Below, in pieces: positions 1 to 14,400 of a DNA stretch of 64,000 nucleotides. The notes under the pieces are model-generated. The model did not search any database. It saw only the letters and a list, made by a program, of their open reading frames with translations, and was not told where the DNA came from. Numbering within the stretch: the stretch's first letter is position 1; each line of letters begins with the position of its first letter. Origin of the DNA: Thinopyrum elongatum (lineage: Eukaryota; Streptophyta; Magnoliopsida; Poales; Poaceae); the NCBI GenBank assembly GCA_011799875.1, contig CM022300.1, positions 233,253,016-233,317,015 of the forward strand, given 5' to 3'. The translations under genes and the position numbers were made by a program.

Positions 1-589
1 CACGTGCTCGTCTCGGCGTCCGTTGTCGCTACCGCGACGACGTCCACCATGACTCCCGTTACTGTAAGACAGCGTGGCAGTGGTGTCACGTGCTCGTCTC
101 GGCGTCCATCGTCGCTACCGCGATGACGTCCGCCTCGACTCGCGTTACCCTAACACAGGGTGGAAGTGGTGTCACGTGCTCGTCTCAGCGTTAGTCGTCG
201 CTACCGTGATGACATCCGCCTCGACTCGCCTTACCCCAAGACAGCGTGTCAGTGGTGTCACGTGCTCGTCTTGGTGTCCATCATGGCTACCGCGACGACA
301 TTCGCCTGTACTCGCATTACCCTAAGACATGGTGGCCGTGGTGTCACGTGCTCGTCTCGGCGTCCATCGTCGCCACCGCGGCAACATCCGCCTCAACTCG
401 TGTTACCATAAGACAGGGTGGTAGTGGTGTCACGTGCTCATCTCGGCGTCCGTCGTCTCTACAGCGGTGACGTCCGCCTCGACTCGCGTTACCCTAAGAC
501 AGCATGGCGGTGTTGTCACGTGCTCGTCTCGGCGTCCGTCGTCACTACCGTGATGACATCCACCTCGACTTGCGTTACCCTAAGACAGG

Positions 590-660
590 GTGGTTGTGTT
601 CCGTCATCGCTACCACGACGACATCCGCCTCAACTCGCGTTACGCTAAGGCAGGGTGGCT
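590..660 (+). repeat. Example of the 65-bp short monomer (no G-box)
   Basis: Here the monomer passes directly from GGTTGTG into TTCCGTC, losing 21 bp that normally contain GTGTCACGTGCTCGTCTC. Similar short monomers occur near 2465, 2874, 5690, 7466, 9078, 10953, 13741, 16529, 20200, 22416, 24769, 27131, 29820, 30650, 34410, 34876, 41390, 42228, 44698, 46138, 48612, 49796 and 53353. They form a recurrent subtype rather than random deletions. Confidence 0.85.
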
Positions 661-2196
661 GTGGTGTCACGTGCTCATTTCGGCGTCCATCGTCGCTACC
701 GGGACGATGTCCGCCTCGACTCGCATTACCCTCAGACAACAGAGTAGTGGTGTCACGTGCTCGTCTCGGCGTCCATCGTTGCTACCACGACGACGTCCGC
801 CTCGACTCGTGTTACCCTAAGACAGGGTGGAAGTGGTGTCACGTGCTTGTCTCGGCGTTAGTCGTCGCTACCATGACGACATCCGTTTCGACTCGCCTTA
901 CCCCAAGACAGCGTGGCAGTGGTGTCATGTGCTCGTCTTGGTGTCCATCGTGGCTACCGCGACGATGTTCGCCTCTACTCGCATTACCCTAAGACATGTT
1001 GGTCGTGGTGTCACCAGCTCGTCTCGGCGTCCATCGTCGCGACCGCGACGACGTCCGCCTCGACTCACGTTACCCTAAGACAGGGTGGCAGTGGTGTCAC
1101 GTGCTCATCTCGGCGTCCGTCGTCTCTACAGCGGCACCGTCCGCCTCGACTCGCGTTACCCTAAGATAGCGTGGCGGTGTTGTCACGTGCTCGTCTTGTC
1201 GTCCGTTGTCGCTACCGTGACGACGTCCGCCTTGACTCGCGTTACCCTAAGTCAGCGTGGCAGTGGTGTCACGTGCTCGTCTTTGCGTCCATCGTCGCTA
1301 CCGCGACGACATCCGCCTCAACTCACGTTACGTTAAGACAGGGTGGCAGTGGTGTCACGTTCTCATCTCGGCGTCCGTCTTCTCTACAGCGACTACTTTT
1401 GCCTCGACTCGCATTACGCTAAGACAGGGTGGCACTGGTATCACGTGCTCATCTCGGCATCCGTCCTCGTTACGGCGACCTCCGTCTCGACTAGCGTTAC
1501 GCTAAGACAGGGTGGTAGTGGTGTCATGACCTTGTCTCGGTGTCCGTCGTCGCTACGGCGACAATGTCCGCCTCGACAAACGTTACGCTAAGACAGGGTG
1601 GCAGTGGTGTCACATGCTCGTCACGGCGTCCGTCATCGCTACCGCGACGACGTCCGCCTCGACTCGCGTTACACTAAGACAGGGTGGAAGTGGTGTCACG
1701 TGCTCATCTCGGTGTTCGTCGTCTCTACAGCGGCGACGCCCGCCTTGACTCGCGTTACCCTAAGACAGCATGGCGGTGTTGTCACGTGCTCGTCTCGGCG
1801 TCCGTCGTTGCTACCGAGACGATGTCAGCCTCGACTCGTGTTACCCTAAGACAGCGTGGCAGTGGTGTCACGTGCTCATCTCGGAGTCCGTCATCGCTAC
1901 TGCGACGACATCCGCCTTGACTCGAGTTACGATAATACAGGGTGGCAGTGGTGTCACGTTCTCGTCTCGGCGTCCATCCTCGCTACAGCGACGACTTTCG
2001 CCTCGATTCGCGTTACGCTAAGACAGGGTGGCAGTGGTATCACGTGCTCATCTTGGCATCTGTCCTCGCTATGGCGACGTCCGTCTCGACTCGCGTTACG
2101 CTAAGACAGGGTGGTAGTGGTGTCACGAGCTTGTCTCGGAATCCGTCGTCGCTACGGCGATGATGTCCGCCTCGACTCGCGTTACGCTAAGAAAGG

Positions 2197-3014
2197 GTGG
2201 CAGTGGTGTCACGTGCTCGTCTCGGCGTCCGTACTCACTACGGCGACTATGTCCGCGTCGACTCTCGTTACACTAAGACAGGGTGGGAGTGGTGTCACAT
2301 GCTCGTCTCAGTGTCCGTCGTCGCTATGGCGATGATGTCCGCCTCGACTCGCGTTACCCTAATACTGGGTGGCACTGTTGTCACGTGCTCGTCTTGGCGT
2401 CCATCGTCGCTACCGTGACGATGTCCGCCTCGAATCGCATTACCCTAAGACAGGGTGGCAGTGTTCCGTCGTCGCTACCACGACGACATCTGCCTCAACT
2501 CGCGTTACGCTAAGGCAGGGTGGCAGTGGTGTCACGTGCTCGTTTCGGCGTCCGTCGTCGCTACCGGGACAATGTCCGCCTCGACTCGCGTTACCCTAAG
2601 ACAACATGGCAGTGGTGTCACGTGCTCGTCTCGGCGTCCGTACTCACTACGGCGACTATGTCCGCGTCGACTCTCATTACACTAAGACAGGGTGGGAGTG
2701 GTGTCACATGCTCGTCTCAGTGTCCGTCGTCGCTATGGCGATGATGTCCGCCTCGACTCGCGTTACCCTAATACTGGGTGGCACTGTTGTCACGTGCTCG
2801 TCTTGGCGTCCATCGTCGCTACCGTGACGATGTTCGCCTCGAATCGCATTACCCTAAGACAGGGTGGCAGTGTTCCGTCGTCGCTACCACGACGACATCT
2901 GCCTCAACTCGCGTTACGCTAAGGCAGGGTGGCAGTGGTGTCACGTGCTCGTTTCGGCGTCCGTCGTCGCTACCGGGACAATGTCCGCCTCGACTCGCGT
3001 TACCCTAAGACAAC
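2197..3014 (+). repeat. Recent 409-bp tandem duplication inside the satellite
   Basis: Segments 2197-2605 and 2606-3014 are nearly identical over 409 bp, which equals four 86-bp monomers plus one 65-bp short monomer. The corresponding region of the second higher-order copy (10677-11000) has only one version, so this duplication is younger than the 8480-bp amplification. Confidence 0.85.
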
Positions 3015-6000
3015 ATGGCAGTGGTGTCACGTGCTCGTCTCGGCGTCGGTCGTCGCTACCACGACTACGTCCGCCTCGACTCGCGTTACCCTAAGAAAGC
3101 ATGGCAGTGGTGTCACATGCTCCTCTCGGCGTCCGTCGTCGCTACCGCGACGACATCCGCCTCGACAAGCGTTACGCTAAGACAGGGTGACAGTGGTGTC
3201 ACGTGCTCGTCATGGCTTCCGTCCTCACTACCGCGACGACATCCGCCTCGACTCGTGTTACGCTAAGACAAGGTGGCAGTGGTGTCACATGCTCGTCTCG
3301 GCGTCCGTCGTCGCTACCACGACGACATCTGCCTCGACTCGCGTTACGCTAAGACAGGGTGGCAGTGGTGTCACGTGCTCGTCTCGGCATCCATCCTCAC
3401 TACCGCAACGACATCCACCTCGACTCGCGTTACGCTAAGACAAGGTGGCAGTGGTGTCACGTGCTTGTCTCGGCGTCCGTCCTCGCTACGCAAACCGCTA
3501 GAACGTCTGCGTCGACCTCGCGTTACGTATGACAGGGTGGCAGTGGTGTCACATGCTCATCTCGGCGTCCGTCGTTGCTACCGCGACTTGTCTGCCTCTA
3601 CTCGTGTTACCCTAAGACAGGGTGGCCGTGGTGTCACGTGCTCGTCTCTGTGTCCGTCGTCGCTACGGTGACGATGTCCGCCTTGACCCACATTACCCTA
3701 AGACAGGGTGGCATTGGTGTCATGTGCTCGTCTCGTCGTCCATCATGGCTACTGCGACGACGTTCGCCTCGACTCGTGTTACCCTAAGACAGCGTGGAAG
3801 TGTTGTCACGTGCTCATCTCGGCGTCCATCGTTGTTACCACGACGACATCCGCCTCAACTCGCGTTACCCAAAGGCAGGGTGGCAGTGGTGTCACGTGCT
3901 CGTCTCGGTGTCCGTCGTCGCTACCGCGATGACGTCTGCCTCGACTCGCGTAACCCTAAGACAGGGTGGCAGTGGTGTTACGTGCTCGTCTTGGCGTCCG
4001 TCGTCGCTACCGCGATGATGTCCGCCTCAACTCGCGATACCCTAAGACGGGGTGGAAGTGGTGTCACGTGCTTGTCTCGGCGTCCGTTGTCGCTACCCCG
4101 ATGACATCGGCCTCGACTCCCATTACCGTAAGAAAGCATGGCAGTGGTGTCACATGCTCGTCTCGACGTCCATCGTCTCTACCGCGATGACGTCCGCCTC
4201 GACTCGCGTTACCCCAAGTCAGGCTGGAAGTGGGTCACGGGCTCGTCTCGGCGTTAGTCGTCGCTACCGTGATGACATCCGCCTAGACTCGCCTTACCCC
4301 AAGACAGCGTGTCAGTGGTGTCACGTGCTTGTCTTGGTGTCCATCGTGGCTACCGCGACGACGTTCGCCTCTACTCACATTACCCTAAGACATGGTGGCC
4401 GTGGTGTCACGTGCTCGTCTCGGCGTCCATCGTTGCGACCGCGATGACGTCCGCCTCGACTTGCGTTACCCTAAGACAGGGTCGTAGTGGTGTCACGTGC
4501 TCATCTCGGCGTACGTCGTATCTACAGCGGCGACGTCCTCCTCGACTCGTGTTACCCTAAGACAGCGTGGCGGTGTTGTCACGTGCTCATCTCGGCATCC
4601 GTCCTCGCTACCGCGACGACGTCCACCTCGACTTGCGTTACCCTAAGACTGCGTGGCAGTGGTGTCACGTACTTGTCTCGGCGTCCGTCGTCGCTACCGC
4701 GACGACATCCGCCTCGACACACGTTACGCTAAGACAGGGTGGCAGTGGTGTCATGTTCTCAACTCGACGTCCGTCCTCGCTACAGTGATGACTTTCACCT
4801 CGACTCGCATTACCCTAAGATAGGGTGGCAGTGGTGTCACGTGCTCATCTCGCCGTCCGTCATCTCTACAGTGGCGACGTCCGCCTCGACTCGCGTTACC
4901 CTAAGACAGCGTGGCGGTGTTGTCACGTGCTCGTCTCGGCGTCCGTCGTCACTACCGTGACGACTTCCGCCTCGACTCACGTTACGCTAAGACAGGGTGG
5001 CAGTGGTGTCACGTTCTCATCTCGGTGTCCGTCCTCGCTACAGCGAAGACTTTCGCCTCGACTCATGTTACGCTAAGACAGGGTGGTAGTGGTATCACGT
5101 GCTCATCTCGGTATCTGTCCTCGCTACGGCGATGTCTGTCTCGACTCGCGTTACGCTAATACAGGGTGGTAGTGGTGTCACGAGCTTGTCTCGGCGTCCA
5201 TCATCGCTACGGCGGCGATGTATGCCTCGACTCGCATTACGCTAAGACAAGGTGGCAGTGGTGTCACGTTCTCATCTCGGCGTCCGTCCTCGCTACAGCG
5301 AAGACTTTCGCCTCGACTCACGTTACGCTAAGACAGGGTGGTAGTGGTATCACAAGCTCATCTCGGTGTCCGTCCTCGCTACGGCGATGTCCGTCTCGAC
5401 TCGCGTTACGCTAAGACAGGGTGGCAGTGGTGTCACGTGCTCGTCTCGGCGTCCGTCCTCACTACGGTGACGACGTCCGCGTCGACTCGCGTTTCGCTAA
5501 GACAGGGTGGCAGTGGTGTCGCATGCTCGTCTTGGTGTCCGTGGTTGCTACGGCGACGATGTCCGCCTCAACTCGCGTTACCCTAAGACAGGGTGGCACT
5601 GGTGTCACGTGTTCGTCTCGGCGTTCGTCGTCGCTACCGCGACAACGTCCGCCTCGAATCACGTTAACCTAAGACAGGGTGGCAGTGTTCCTTCGTCGCT
5701 ACCACGAAGACATCCGCCTCAACTCGCGTTACGCTAAGGCAGGGTGGCAGTGGTGTCACGTGCTCGTGCCGGGATGATGTCCGCCTCGACTTGAATTACC
5801 GTAAGACAACATTTCAGTGTTGTCACGTGCTCGTCTCGGTCTCCGTCGTCGCTACCGTGACGATGTCTGCCTCGACTCGCGTTACCCTAAGACAGCATGG
5901 CAGTGGTATCACGTGCTCGTCTCAGTGTCCGTCGTCGGTACCGAGACGACATCCGCCTCGACTCGCGTTACGCTAAGACAGGGTGGCAGTGGTGTCACGT

Positions 6001-8480
6001 GCTCGTCTCGGCATCCGTCCTAACTACCGCGACGACATCCACCTCGACTCGCATTATGCTAGGACAAGGTGGCAGTGGTGTCATGTGCTTGTCTTGGCGT
6101 CCGTCCTCGCTACCGCGACGACGTCTGCGTCGACTCGCGTTACGCTATGACAGGGTGGCAGTGTTGTCACATGCTCATCTCGGCGTCCGTTGGTACTACC
6201 GCTACGACGTCTGCCTCTACTCGCGTTACCCTAAGACAGGGTGGTCGTGGTCGCTACCGTGACGACGTCCGCCTTGACTCGCATTACCCTAAGACAGGGT
6301 GGCAGTGGTGTCATGTGCTCGTCTCGGCGTCCGTCATGGCTACTGCGACGACGTTCGCCTCGAGTCTTGTTACCCTAAGACAGCGTGGCATTATTGTCAC
6401 GTGCTCGTCTCGGCATCCGTCATCGCTACCACGATGACATCCGCCTCAACTCGCGTTTCCCTAACGCAGGGTGGCAGTGGTGTCACGTGCTCGTCTCGGT
6501 GTCCGTCGTCGCTACCGCGATGACGTCCGGCTCGACTCACGTAACCCTAAGACAGGGTGGCAGTGGTGTCACGTGCTTGTCTTGGCGTCCGTCGTCGCTA
6601 CCATAATGACGTCGGCCTCGACTCGCGATACCCTAAGACAGGTTGGAAGTGGTGTGACATGCTCGTCTCGGCGTCCGTTGTCGCTACCGCGACGACATCC
6701 GCTTCGACTCCCGTTACAGTAAGGCAGCATGGCAGTGGTGTCATGGGCTCGTCTCTGCATCCATCGTCGCTACCGCGATGACGTCCGCCTCGACTCGCGT
6801 TACCCTAAGACAGGGTGGAAGTGGTGTCACGTGCTTGTCTCGGCGTTGGTCATCGCTACCGTGACGACATCCGCCTCGACTCGCCTTACCCCAAGACAGC
6901 GTGGTAGTGGTGTCACGTGCTCGTCTTGGTGTCCATCGTGGCTACCGTGACGATGTTCGCCTCTACTCGCATTACCCTAAGACATGGTGGCCGTGGTGTC
7001 ACGTGCTCATCTCGGTGTCCATCGTCGCGACCGCGACGACGTTCGGCTCGACTCGCGTTACCCTAAGACAGGGTGGCACTGGTGTCACGTGCTCATCTCG
7101 GCCTCCGTCGTCTCTACAGCGGCGACGTCCGCCTCGACTCGCGTTACCCTAAGAAAGCGTGGCAGTGGTGTCACATGCTCGTCACGGTGTCCGTCGTCGC
7201 TACCGCGACGACATCCACCTCGACTCGCGTCCGTCGTCGCTACAGCGACAACTTTCACCTCGACTCGCGTTACGCTAAGACAGGGTGGCAGTGGTGTCAC
7301 ATGCTCGTCTCGGTGTCCGTCGTCGCTACGACGATGATGTCCGCCTTGACTCGCGTTACCCTAAGACAGGGTGGCACTGGTGTCACGTGCTCGTCTCGGC
7401 GTCCGTCATCGCTACCGCGATGATGTCCGCCTCGAATCGCGTTACCCTAAGACAGAGTGGCAGTGTTCCGTCGTCCCTACCACGACAACATCCGCCTCAA
7501 CTCACGTTACGCTAAGGCAGGGTGGCAGTGGTGTCACGTCCTCGTTTCGGCGTCCGTCGTCGCTATCGGGACGACGTCCGCCTCGACTCTCGTTACCCTA
7601 AGACAACATGGCAGTGGTGTCACGTGCTCGTCTCGGCGTCCGTCCTCACTACCGCGACGACATCTGCCTCGACTCGTGTTACGCTAAGACAAGGTGGCAG
7701 TGGTGTCATGTGCACGTCTCGGCATCCGTCGTCGCTACCGCGATGACATCCGCCTCGACTCGCGTTATGCTAAGACAAGGTGGCAGTGGTGTCACGTGCT
7801 CGTTTCGGCATCCGTCCTCACTACCGCGAGGACATCCGCCTCGACTCGCGTTACGCTAAGACAAGGTGGCAGTGGTGTCACGTGCTCGTCTCGGCGTCCG
7901 TCCTCGCTACCGCGACGATGTCTGCGTCGACTCGCGTTACGCTATGACAGGGTGGCAGTGGTGTCATGTGCTCATCTCGACGTCTGTCATTGCTACCGCG
8001 ACGACGTCTGCCTATACTCGTGTTACCCTAAGACAGGGTGGCAGTGGTGTCACGTGCTCATCTCTGTGTCCATCGTCGCTACGGTGAGGAAGTCCGCCTC
8101 GACTCGCATTACCCTAAGACAGGGTGGCAGTGGTGTCATGTGCTCGTCTCGGCGTCCATCATGGCTACTGTGACGACGTTCGCCTCGACACGTGTTACCC
8201 TAATTTAGCGTGGCAGTGGTGTCACGTGCTCATCTCATCGTCCATCGTCGCTACCACGACGACATCCGCCTCAACTCGCATTACCCTAAGGCAGGGTGGC
8301 AGTGGTGTCATGTCCTCAACTCGGTGTCCGTCGTCGCTACCGCGACGACGTCCGCCTCGACGCGCGTAACACTAAGACAGGGTGCCAGTGGTGTCACGTG
8401 CTCGTCTTGGCGTCCGTTGTCGCTACCGCGATGTCGTCCGCCTCAACTCGTGATACCCTAAGACGGGGTGGAAGTGTTGT

Positions 8481-11400
8481 CACGTGCTCGTCTCGGCGTC
8501 CGTTGTCGCTACCGCGACGACGTCCGCCTCGACTCCCGTTACTGTAAGACAGCGTGGCAGTGGTGTCACGTGCTCGTCTCGGCGTCCATCGTCGCTACCG
8601 CGACGACGTTCGCCTCGACTCACGTTACCCTAACACAGGGTGGAAGTGGTGTCACGTGCTCGTCTCAGCGTTAGTCGTCGCTACTGTGATGACATCCGCC
8701 TCGACTCGCCTTACCCCAAGACAGCGTGTCAGTGGTGTCACGTGCTCGTCTTGGTGTCCATCATGGCTACCGCGACGACATTCACCTGTACTCGCATTGC
8801 CCTAAGACATGGTGGCCGTGGTGTCACGTGCTCGTCTCGGCGTCCATCGTCGCCACCGCGGCAACGTCCGCCTCAACTCGTGTTACCCTAAGACAGGGTG
8901 GTAGTGGTGTCACGTGCTCATCTCGGCGTCCGTCGTCTCTATAGCGGCGACGTCCGCCTCGACTCGCGTTACTCTAAGACAGCATGGCGGTGTTGTCACG
9001 TGCTCGTCTCGGCGTCCGTCGTCGCTACCGTGATGACATCCACCTCGACTTGCGTTACCCTAAGATAGGGTTGTCGTGTTCCGTCATCGCTCCCACGACG
9101 ACATCCGCCTCAACTCGCGTTACGCTAAGGCAGGGTGGCTGTGGTGTCACGTGCTCGTTTCGGCGTCCATCGTCGCTACCGGGACGATGTCCGCCTCGAC
9201 TCGCATTACCCTCAGACAACAGAGCAGTGGTGTCACGTGCTCGTCTCGGCGTCCATCGTTGCTACCACGACGACGTCCGCCTCGACTCGTGTTACCCGAA
9301 GACAGGGTGGAAGTGGTGTCACATGCTTGTCTCGGCGTTAGTCGTCGCTACCGTGACGACATCCGTTTCGACTCGCCTTACCCCAAGACAGCGTGGCAGT
9401 GGTGTCATGTGCTCGTCTTGGTATCCATCGTGGCTACCGCGACGATGTTCGCCTCTACTCGCATTACCCTAAGACATGTTGGTCGTGGTGTCACGTGCTC
9501 GTCTCGGCGTCCATCGTCGCGACCGCGATGACTTCCGCCTCGACTCGCGTTACCCTAAGACAGGGTGGCAGTGGTGTCACGTGCTCATCTCGGCGTCCGT
9601 CATCTCTACAGCGGCGACGTCCGCCTCGACTCGCGTTACCCTAAGACAGCATGGCGGTGTTGTCACGTGCTCGTCTCGTCGTCCGTTGTCGCTACCGTGA
9701 CGACGTCCGCCTCGACTCGCGTTACCCTAAGACAGCGTGGCAGTTGTGTCACGTGCTCGTCTTTGCGTCCATCGTCGCTACCGCGACGACATCCGCCTCG
9801 ACTCACGTTACGTTAAGACAGGGTGGCAGTGGTGTCACGTTCTCATCTCGGCGTCCGTCCTCTCTACAGCGACTACTTTTGCCTCGACTCGCATTACGCT
9901 AAGACAGGGTGGCAGTGGTATCACGTGCTCATCTCGGCATCCGTCCTCGCTACGGCGATCTCCGTCTCGACTAGCGTTACGCTAAGACAGGTTGGTAGTG
10001 GTGTCATGAGCTTGTCTCGGTGTCCGTCGTCGCTACGGCAACAATGTCCGCCTCGACTCACGTTACGCTAAGACAGGGTGGCAGTGGTGTCACATGCTCG
10101 TCACGGCGTCCGTCATCGCTACCACGACGACGTCCGCCTCGACTCACGTTACACTAAGACAGGGTGGAAGTGGTGTCACGTGCTCATCTCGGTGTTCGTC
10201 GTCTCTACAGCGGCGACGCCCGCCTTGACTCGCGTTACCCTAAGACAGCATGGCGGTGTTGTCACGTGCTCGTCTCGGCGTCCGTCGTCGCTACCGAGAC
10301 GATGTCAGCCACGACTCGTGTTACCCTAAGACAGCGTGGCAGTGGTGTCACGTGCTCGTCTCGGCGTCCGTCATCGCTACTGCGACGACATCCGCCTTAA
10401 CTCGAGTTACGATAATACAAGGTGGCAGTGGTGTCACGTTCTCGTCTCGGCGTCCGTCCTCGCTACAGCGACGACTTTCGCCTCGACTCGCGTTACGCTA
10501 AGACAGGGTGGCAGTGGTATCACGTGCTCATCTTGGCATATGTCCTCGCTATGGCGACGTCCGTCTCGACTCGCGTTACGCTAAGACAGGGTGGTAGTGG
10601 TGTCACGAGCTTGTCTCGGAATCCGTCGTCGCTACGGCGATGATGTCCGCCTCGACTCGAGTTATGCTAAGAAAGGGTGGCAGTGGTGTCACGTGCTTGT
10701 CTCGGCGTCCGTCCTCACTACGGCGACTATGTCCGCGTCGACTCTCGTTACGCTAAGACAGGGTGGGAGTGGTGTCACATGCTCGTCTCAGTGTCCGTCG
10801 TCGCTATGGCGATGATGTCCGCCTCGACTCGCGTTACCCTAATACTGGGTGGCACTGTTGTCACGTGCTCGTCTCGGCGTCCATCGTCGCTACCGTGATG
10901 ATGTCCGCCTCGAATCGCATTTCCCTAAGACAGGGTGGCAGTGTTCCGTCATCGCTACCACGACGACATCTGCCTCAACTCGCGTTACGCTAAGGCAGGG
11001 TGGCAGTGGTGTCACGTGCTCATTTCGGCGTCCGTCGTCGCTACCGGGACAATGTCCGCCTCGACTCGCGTTACCCTAAGACAACATGGCAGTGGTGTCA
11101 CGTGCTCGTCTCGGCGTCGGTCGTCGCTACCGCGACTACGTCCGCCTCGACTAGCGTTACGCTAAGACAGGGTGACAGTGGTGTCACGTGCTCGTCATGG
11201 CTTCCGTCCTCACTACCGCGACGACATCCGCCTCGACTCGTGTTACGCTAAGACAAGGTGGCAGTGGTGTCACATTCTCGTCTCGGCGTGTGTCGTCGCT
11301 ACCGCGACGACATCTGCCTCGACTCGCGTTACGCTAAGACAGGGTGGCAGTGGTGTCTCGTGCTCGTCTCGGCATCCATCCTCACAACCGCAATGACATC

Positions 11401-14400
11401 CACCTCGACTCGCGTTACGCTAAGACAAGGTGGCAGTGGTGTCACGTGCTCGTCTCGGCGTCCGTCCTCGCTACCGCGACGACGTCTGCGTCGACTCGCG
11501 TTACGCTATGACAGGGTGGCAGTGGTGTCACATGCTCATCTCGGCGTCCGTCGTTGCTACCGCAACTTGTCTGCCTCTACTCGCGTTACCCTAAGACAGG
11601 GTGGCCGTGGTGTCACGTGCTCGTCTCTGTGTCCGTCGTCGCTATGGTGACGATGTCCGCCTTGACCCACTTTACCCAAAGACAAGGTGGCATTGGTGTC
11701 ATGTGCTCGTCTCGTCGTCCATCATGGCTACTGCGACGACGTTCGCCTCGACTCGTGTTACCCTAAGACAGCATGGAAGTGTTGTCACGTGCTCATCTCG
11801 GCGTCCATCATTGTTACCATGACGACATCCGCCTCAACTCGCGTTACCCTAAGGCAGGGTGGCAGTGGTGTCACGTGCTCGTCTCGGTGTCCGTCGTCGC
11901 TACCGCGATGACGTCTGCCTCGACTCGCGTAACCCTAAGACAGGGTGGCAGTGGTGTTACGTGCTCGTCTTGGCATCCGTCGTCGCTACCGCGATGATGT
12001 CCGCCTCAACTCGCGATACCCTAAGACGGGGTGGAAGTGGTGTCACGTGCTCGTCTCGGCGTCCGTTGTCGCTACCCCGACGACATCGGCCTCGACTCCC
12101 ATTACCGTAAGAAAGCGTGGCAGTGGTGTCACATGCCCGTCTCGGCGTCCATCGTCTCTACCGCGATGACGTCCGCCTCGACTCGCGTTACCCCAAGTCA
12201 GGCTGGAAGTGGTGTCACGGGCTCGTCTCGGCGTTAGTCGTCGCTACCGTGATGACATCCGCCTAGACTCGCCTTACCCCAAGACAATGTGTTAGTGGTG
12301 TCACGTGCTTGTCTTGGTGTCCATCGTGGCTACCGCGACGACGTTCGCCTCTACTCGCATTACCCTAAGACATGGTGGCCGTGGTGTCACGTGCTCGTCT
12401 CGGCGTCCATCGTTGCGACCGCGACGACGTCCGCCTCGACTTGCGTTACCCTAAGACAGGGTCGTAGTGGTGTCACGTGCTCATCTCGGCGTCCGTCGTC
12501 TCTACAGCGGCGACGTCCTCCTCGACTCGTGTTACCCTAAGACAGCGTGGCGGTGTTGTCACATGCTCATCTCGGCATCCGTCGTCGCTACCGCGACGAC
12601 GTCCACCTCGACTTGCGTTACCCTAAGACAGGGTGGCAGTGGTGTCACGTGCTTGTCTCGGCGTCCGTCGTCGCTACCGCGACGACATCCACCTCGACTC
12701 ATGTTACGCTAAGACAGGGTGGCAGTGGTGTCATGTTCTCAACTCGGCGTCCGTCCTCGCTACAGTGATGACTTTCGCCTCGACTCGCATTACCCTAGGA
12801 TAGGGTGGCAGTGTTTCACGTGCTCATCTCGCCGTCCGTCATCTCTACAGTGGCGACGTCCGCCTCGACTCGCGTTACCCTAAGACAGCGTGGCGGTGTT
12901 GTCACGTGCTCGTCTCGGCGTCCGTCGTCGCTACCATGACGACGTCTGCCTCGACTCGTGTGACCCTAAGACAGCGTGGCAGTGATGTCACTTGCTCGTC
13001 TCGGCGTCCATCATCAGTACCGTGATGACTTCCGCCTCGACTCATGTTACGCTAAGTCAGGGTGGCAGTGGTGTCACGTTCTCATCTCGGTGTCCGTCCT
13101 CGCTACAGCGAAGACTTTCGCCTCGACTCATGTAACGCTAAGACAGGGTGGTAGTGGTATCACGTGCTCATCTCGGTATCTGTCCTCGCTACGGCGATGT
13201 CCGTCTCGACTCACGTTACGCTAAGACAGGGTGGTAATGGTGTCACGAGCTTGTCTTGGCGTCCATCATCACTACGGCGGCGATGTTCGCCTCGACTTGC
13301 ATTACGCTAAGACAAGGTGGCAGTGGTGTCACGTTCTCATCTCGGCGTCCGTCCTCGCTACAGCGAAGACTTTCGCCTCGACTCACGTTACGCTAAGACA
13401 GGGTGGTAGTGGTATCACGAGCTCATCTCGGCGTCCGTCCTCGCTACGGCGATGTCCGTCTCGACTCGCGTTACGCTAAGACAGGGTGGCAGTGGTGTCA
13501 CGTGCTCGTCTCGGCGTCCGTCCTCACTACGGCGACGACGTCCGCGTTTCGCTAAGACAGGGTGGCAGTGGTGTCGCATGCTCGTCTTGGTGTCCGTGGT
13601 TGCTACGGCGACGATGTCCGCCTCAACTCGCGTTACCCTAAGACAGGGTGGCACTGGTGTCACGTGTTCGTCTCGGCGTTCGTCGTCGCTACCGCGGCAT
13701 CGTCCGCCTCGAATCACGTTAACATAAGACAGGGTGGCAGTGTTCCTTCGTCGCTACCACGAAGACATCCGCCTCAACTCGCGTTACGCTAAGGCAGGGT
13801 GGCAGTGGTGTCACGTGCTCGTTTCGGCGTCCGTCGTCGTTGCCGGGATGATGTCCGCCTCGACTCGAATTACCGTAAGACAACATTTCAGTGTTGTCAC
13901 GTGCTCGTCTCGGCCTCCGTCGTCGCTACCGTGACGACGTCTGCCTCGACTCGCGTTAACCTAAGACAGCATGGCAGTGGTGTCACGTGCTCGTCTCAGT
14001 GTCCGTCGTCGGTACCGAGACGACATCCGCCTCGACTCGCATTACGCTAAGGCAGGGTGGCAGTGGTGTCACGTGCTCGTCTCGGCATCCGTCCTCACTA
14101 CCGCGATGACATCCGCCTCGACTCGCGTTACGCTAAGACAAGGTAGCATTGGTGTCACGTGCTCGTCTCAGCGTCCGTCGTCGCTACCGCGACGTCATCC
14201 GCCTCGACTCGCGTTACGCTAAGACAGGGTGGCAGTGGTGTCACGTGCTCATCTCGGCATCCGTCCTAACTACCGCGACGACATCCGCCTCGACTCGCAT
14301 TATGCTAGGACAAGGTGGCAGTGGTGTCATGTGCTTGTCTTGGCGTCCGTCCTCGCTACCGCGACGACGTCTGCGTCTACTCGCGTTACGCTATGACAGG

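Larger units (their letters stand above)
1..8480 (+). repeat. 8480-bp higher-order repeat, copy A
   Basis: Individually recognisable variant monomers recur at an offset of 8480 bp. For example, the diagnostic monomers near 74, 246, 504, 1085, 1598, 2111 and 2455 reappear at 8554, 8726, 8984, 9565, 10078, 10591 and 10935. Copy A also resembles itself at about 4.06-4.42 kb (the monomer at 246 resembles those at 4309 and 8726), so the 8480-bp unit is probably a dimer of an older block of about 4.2 kb. Its left boundary lies outside the window. Confidence 0.85.
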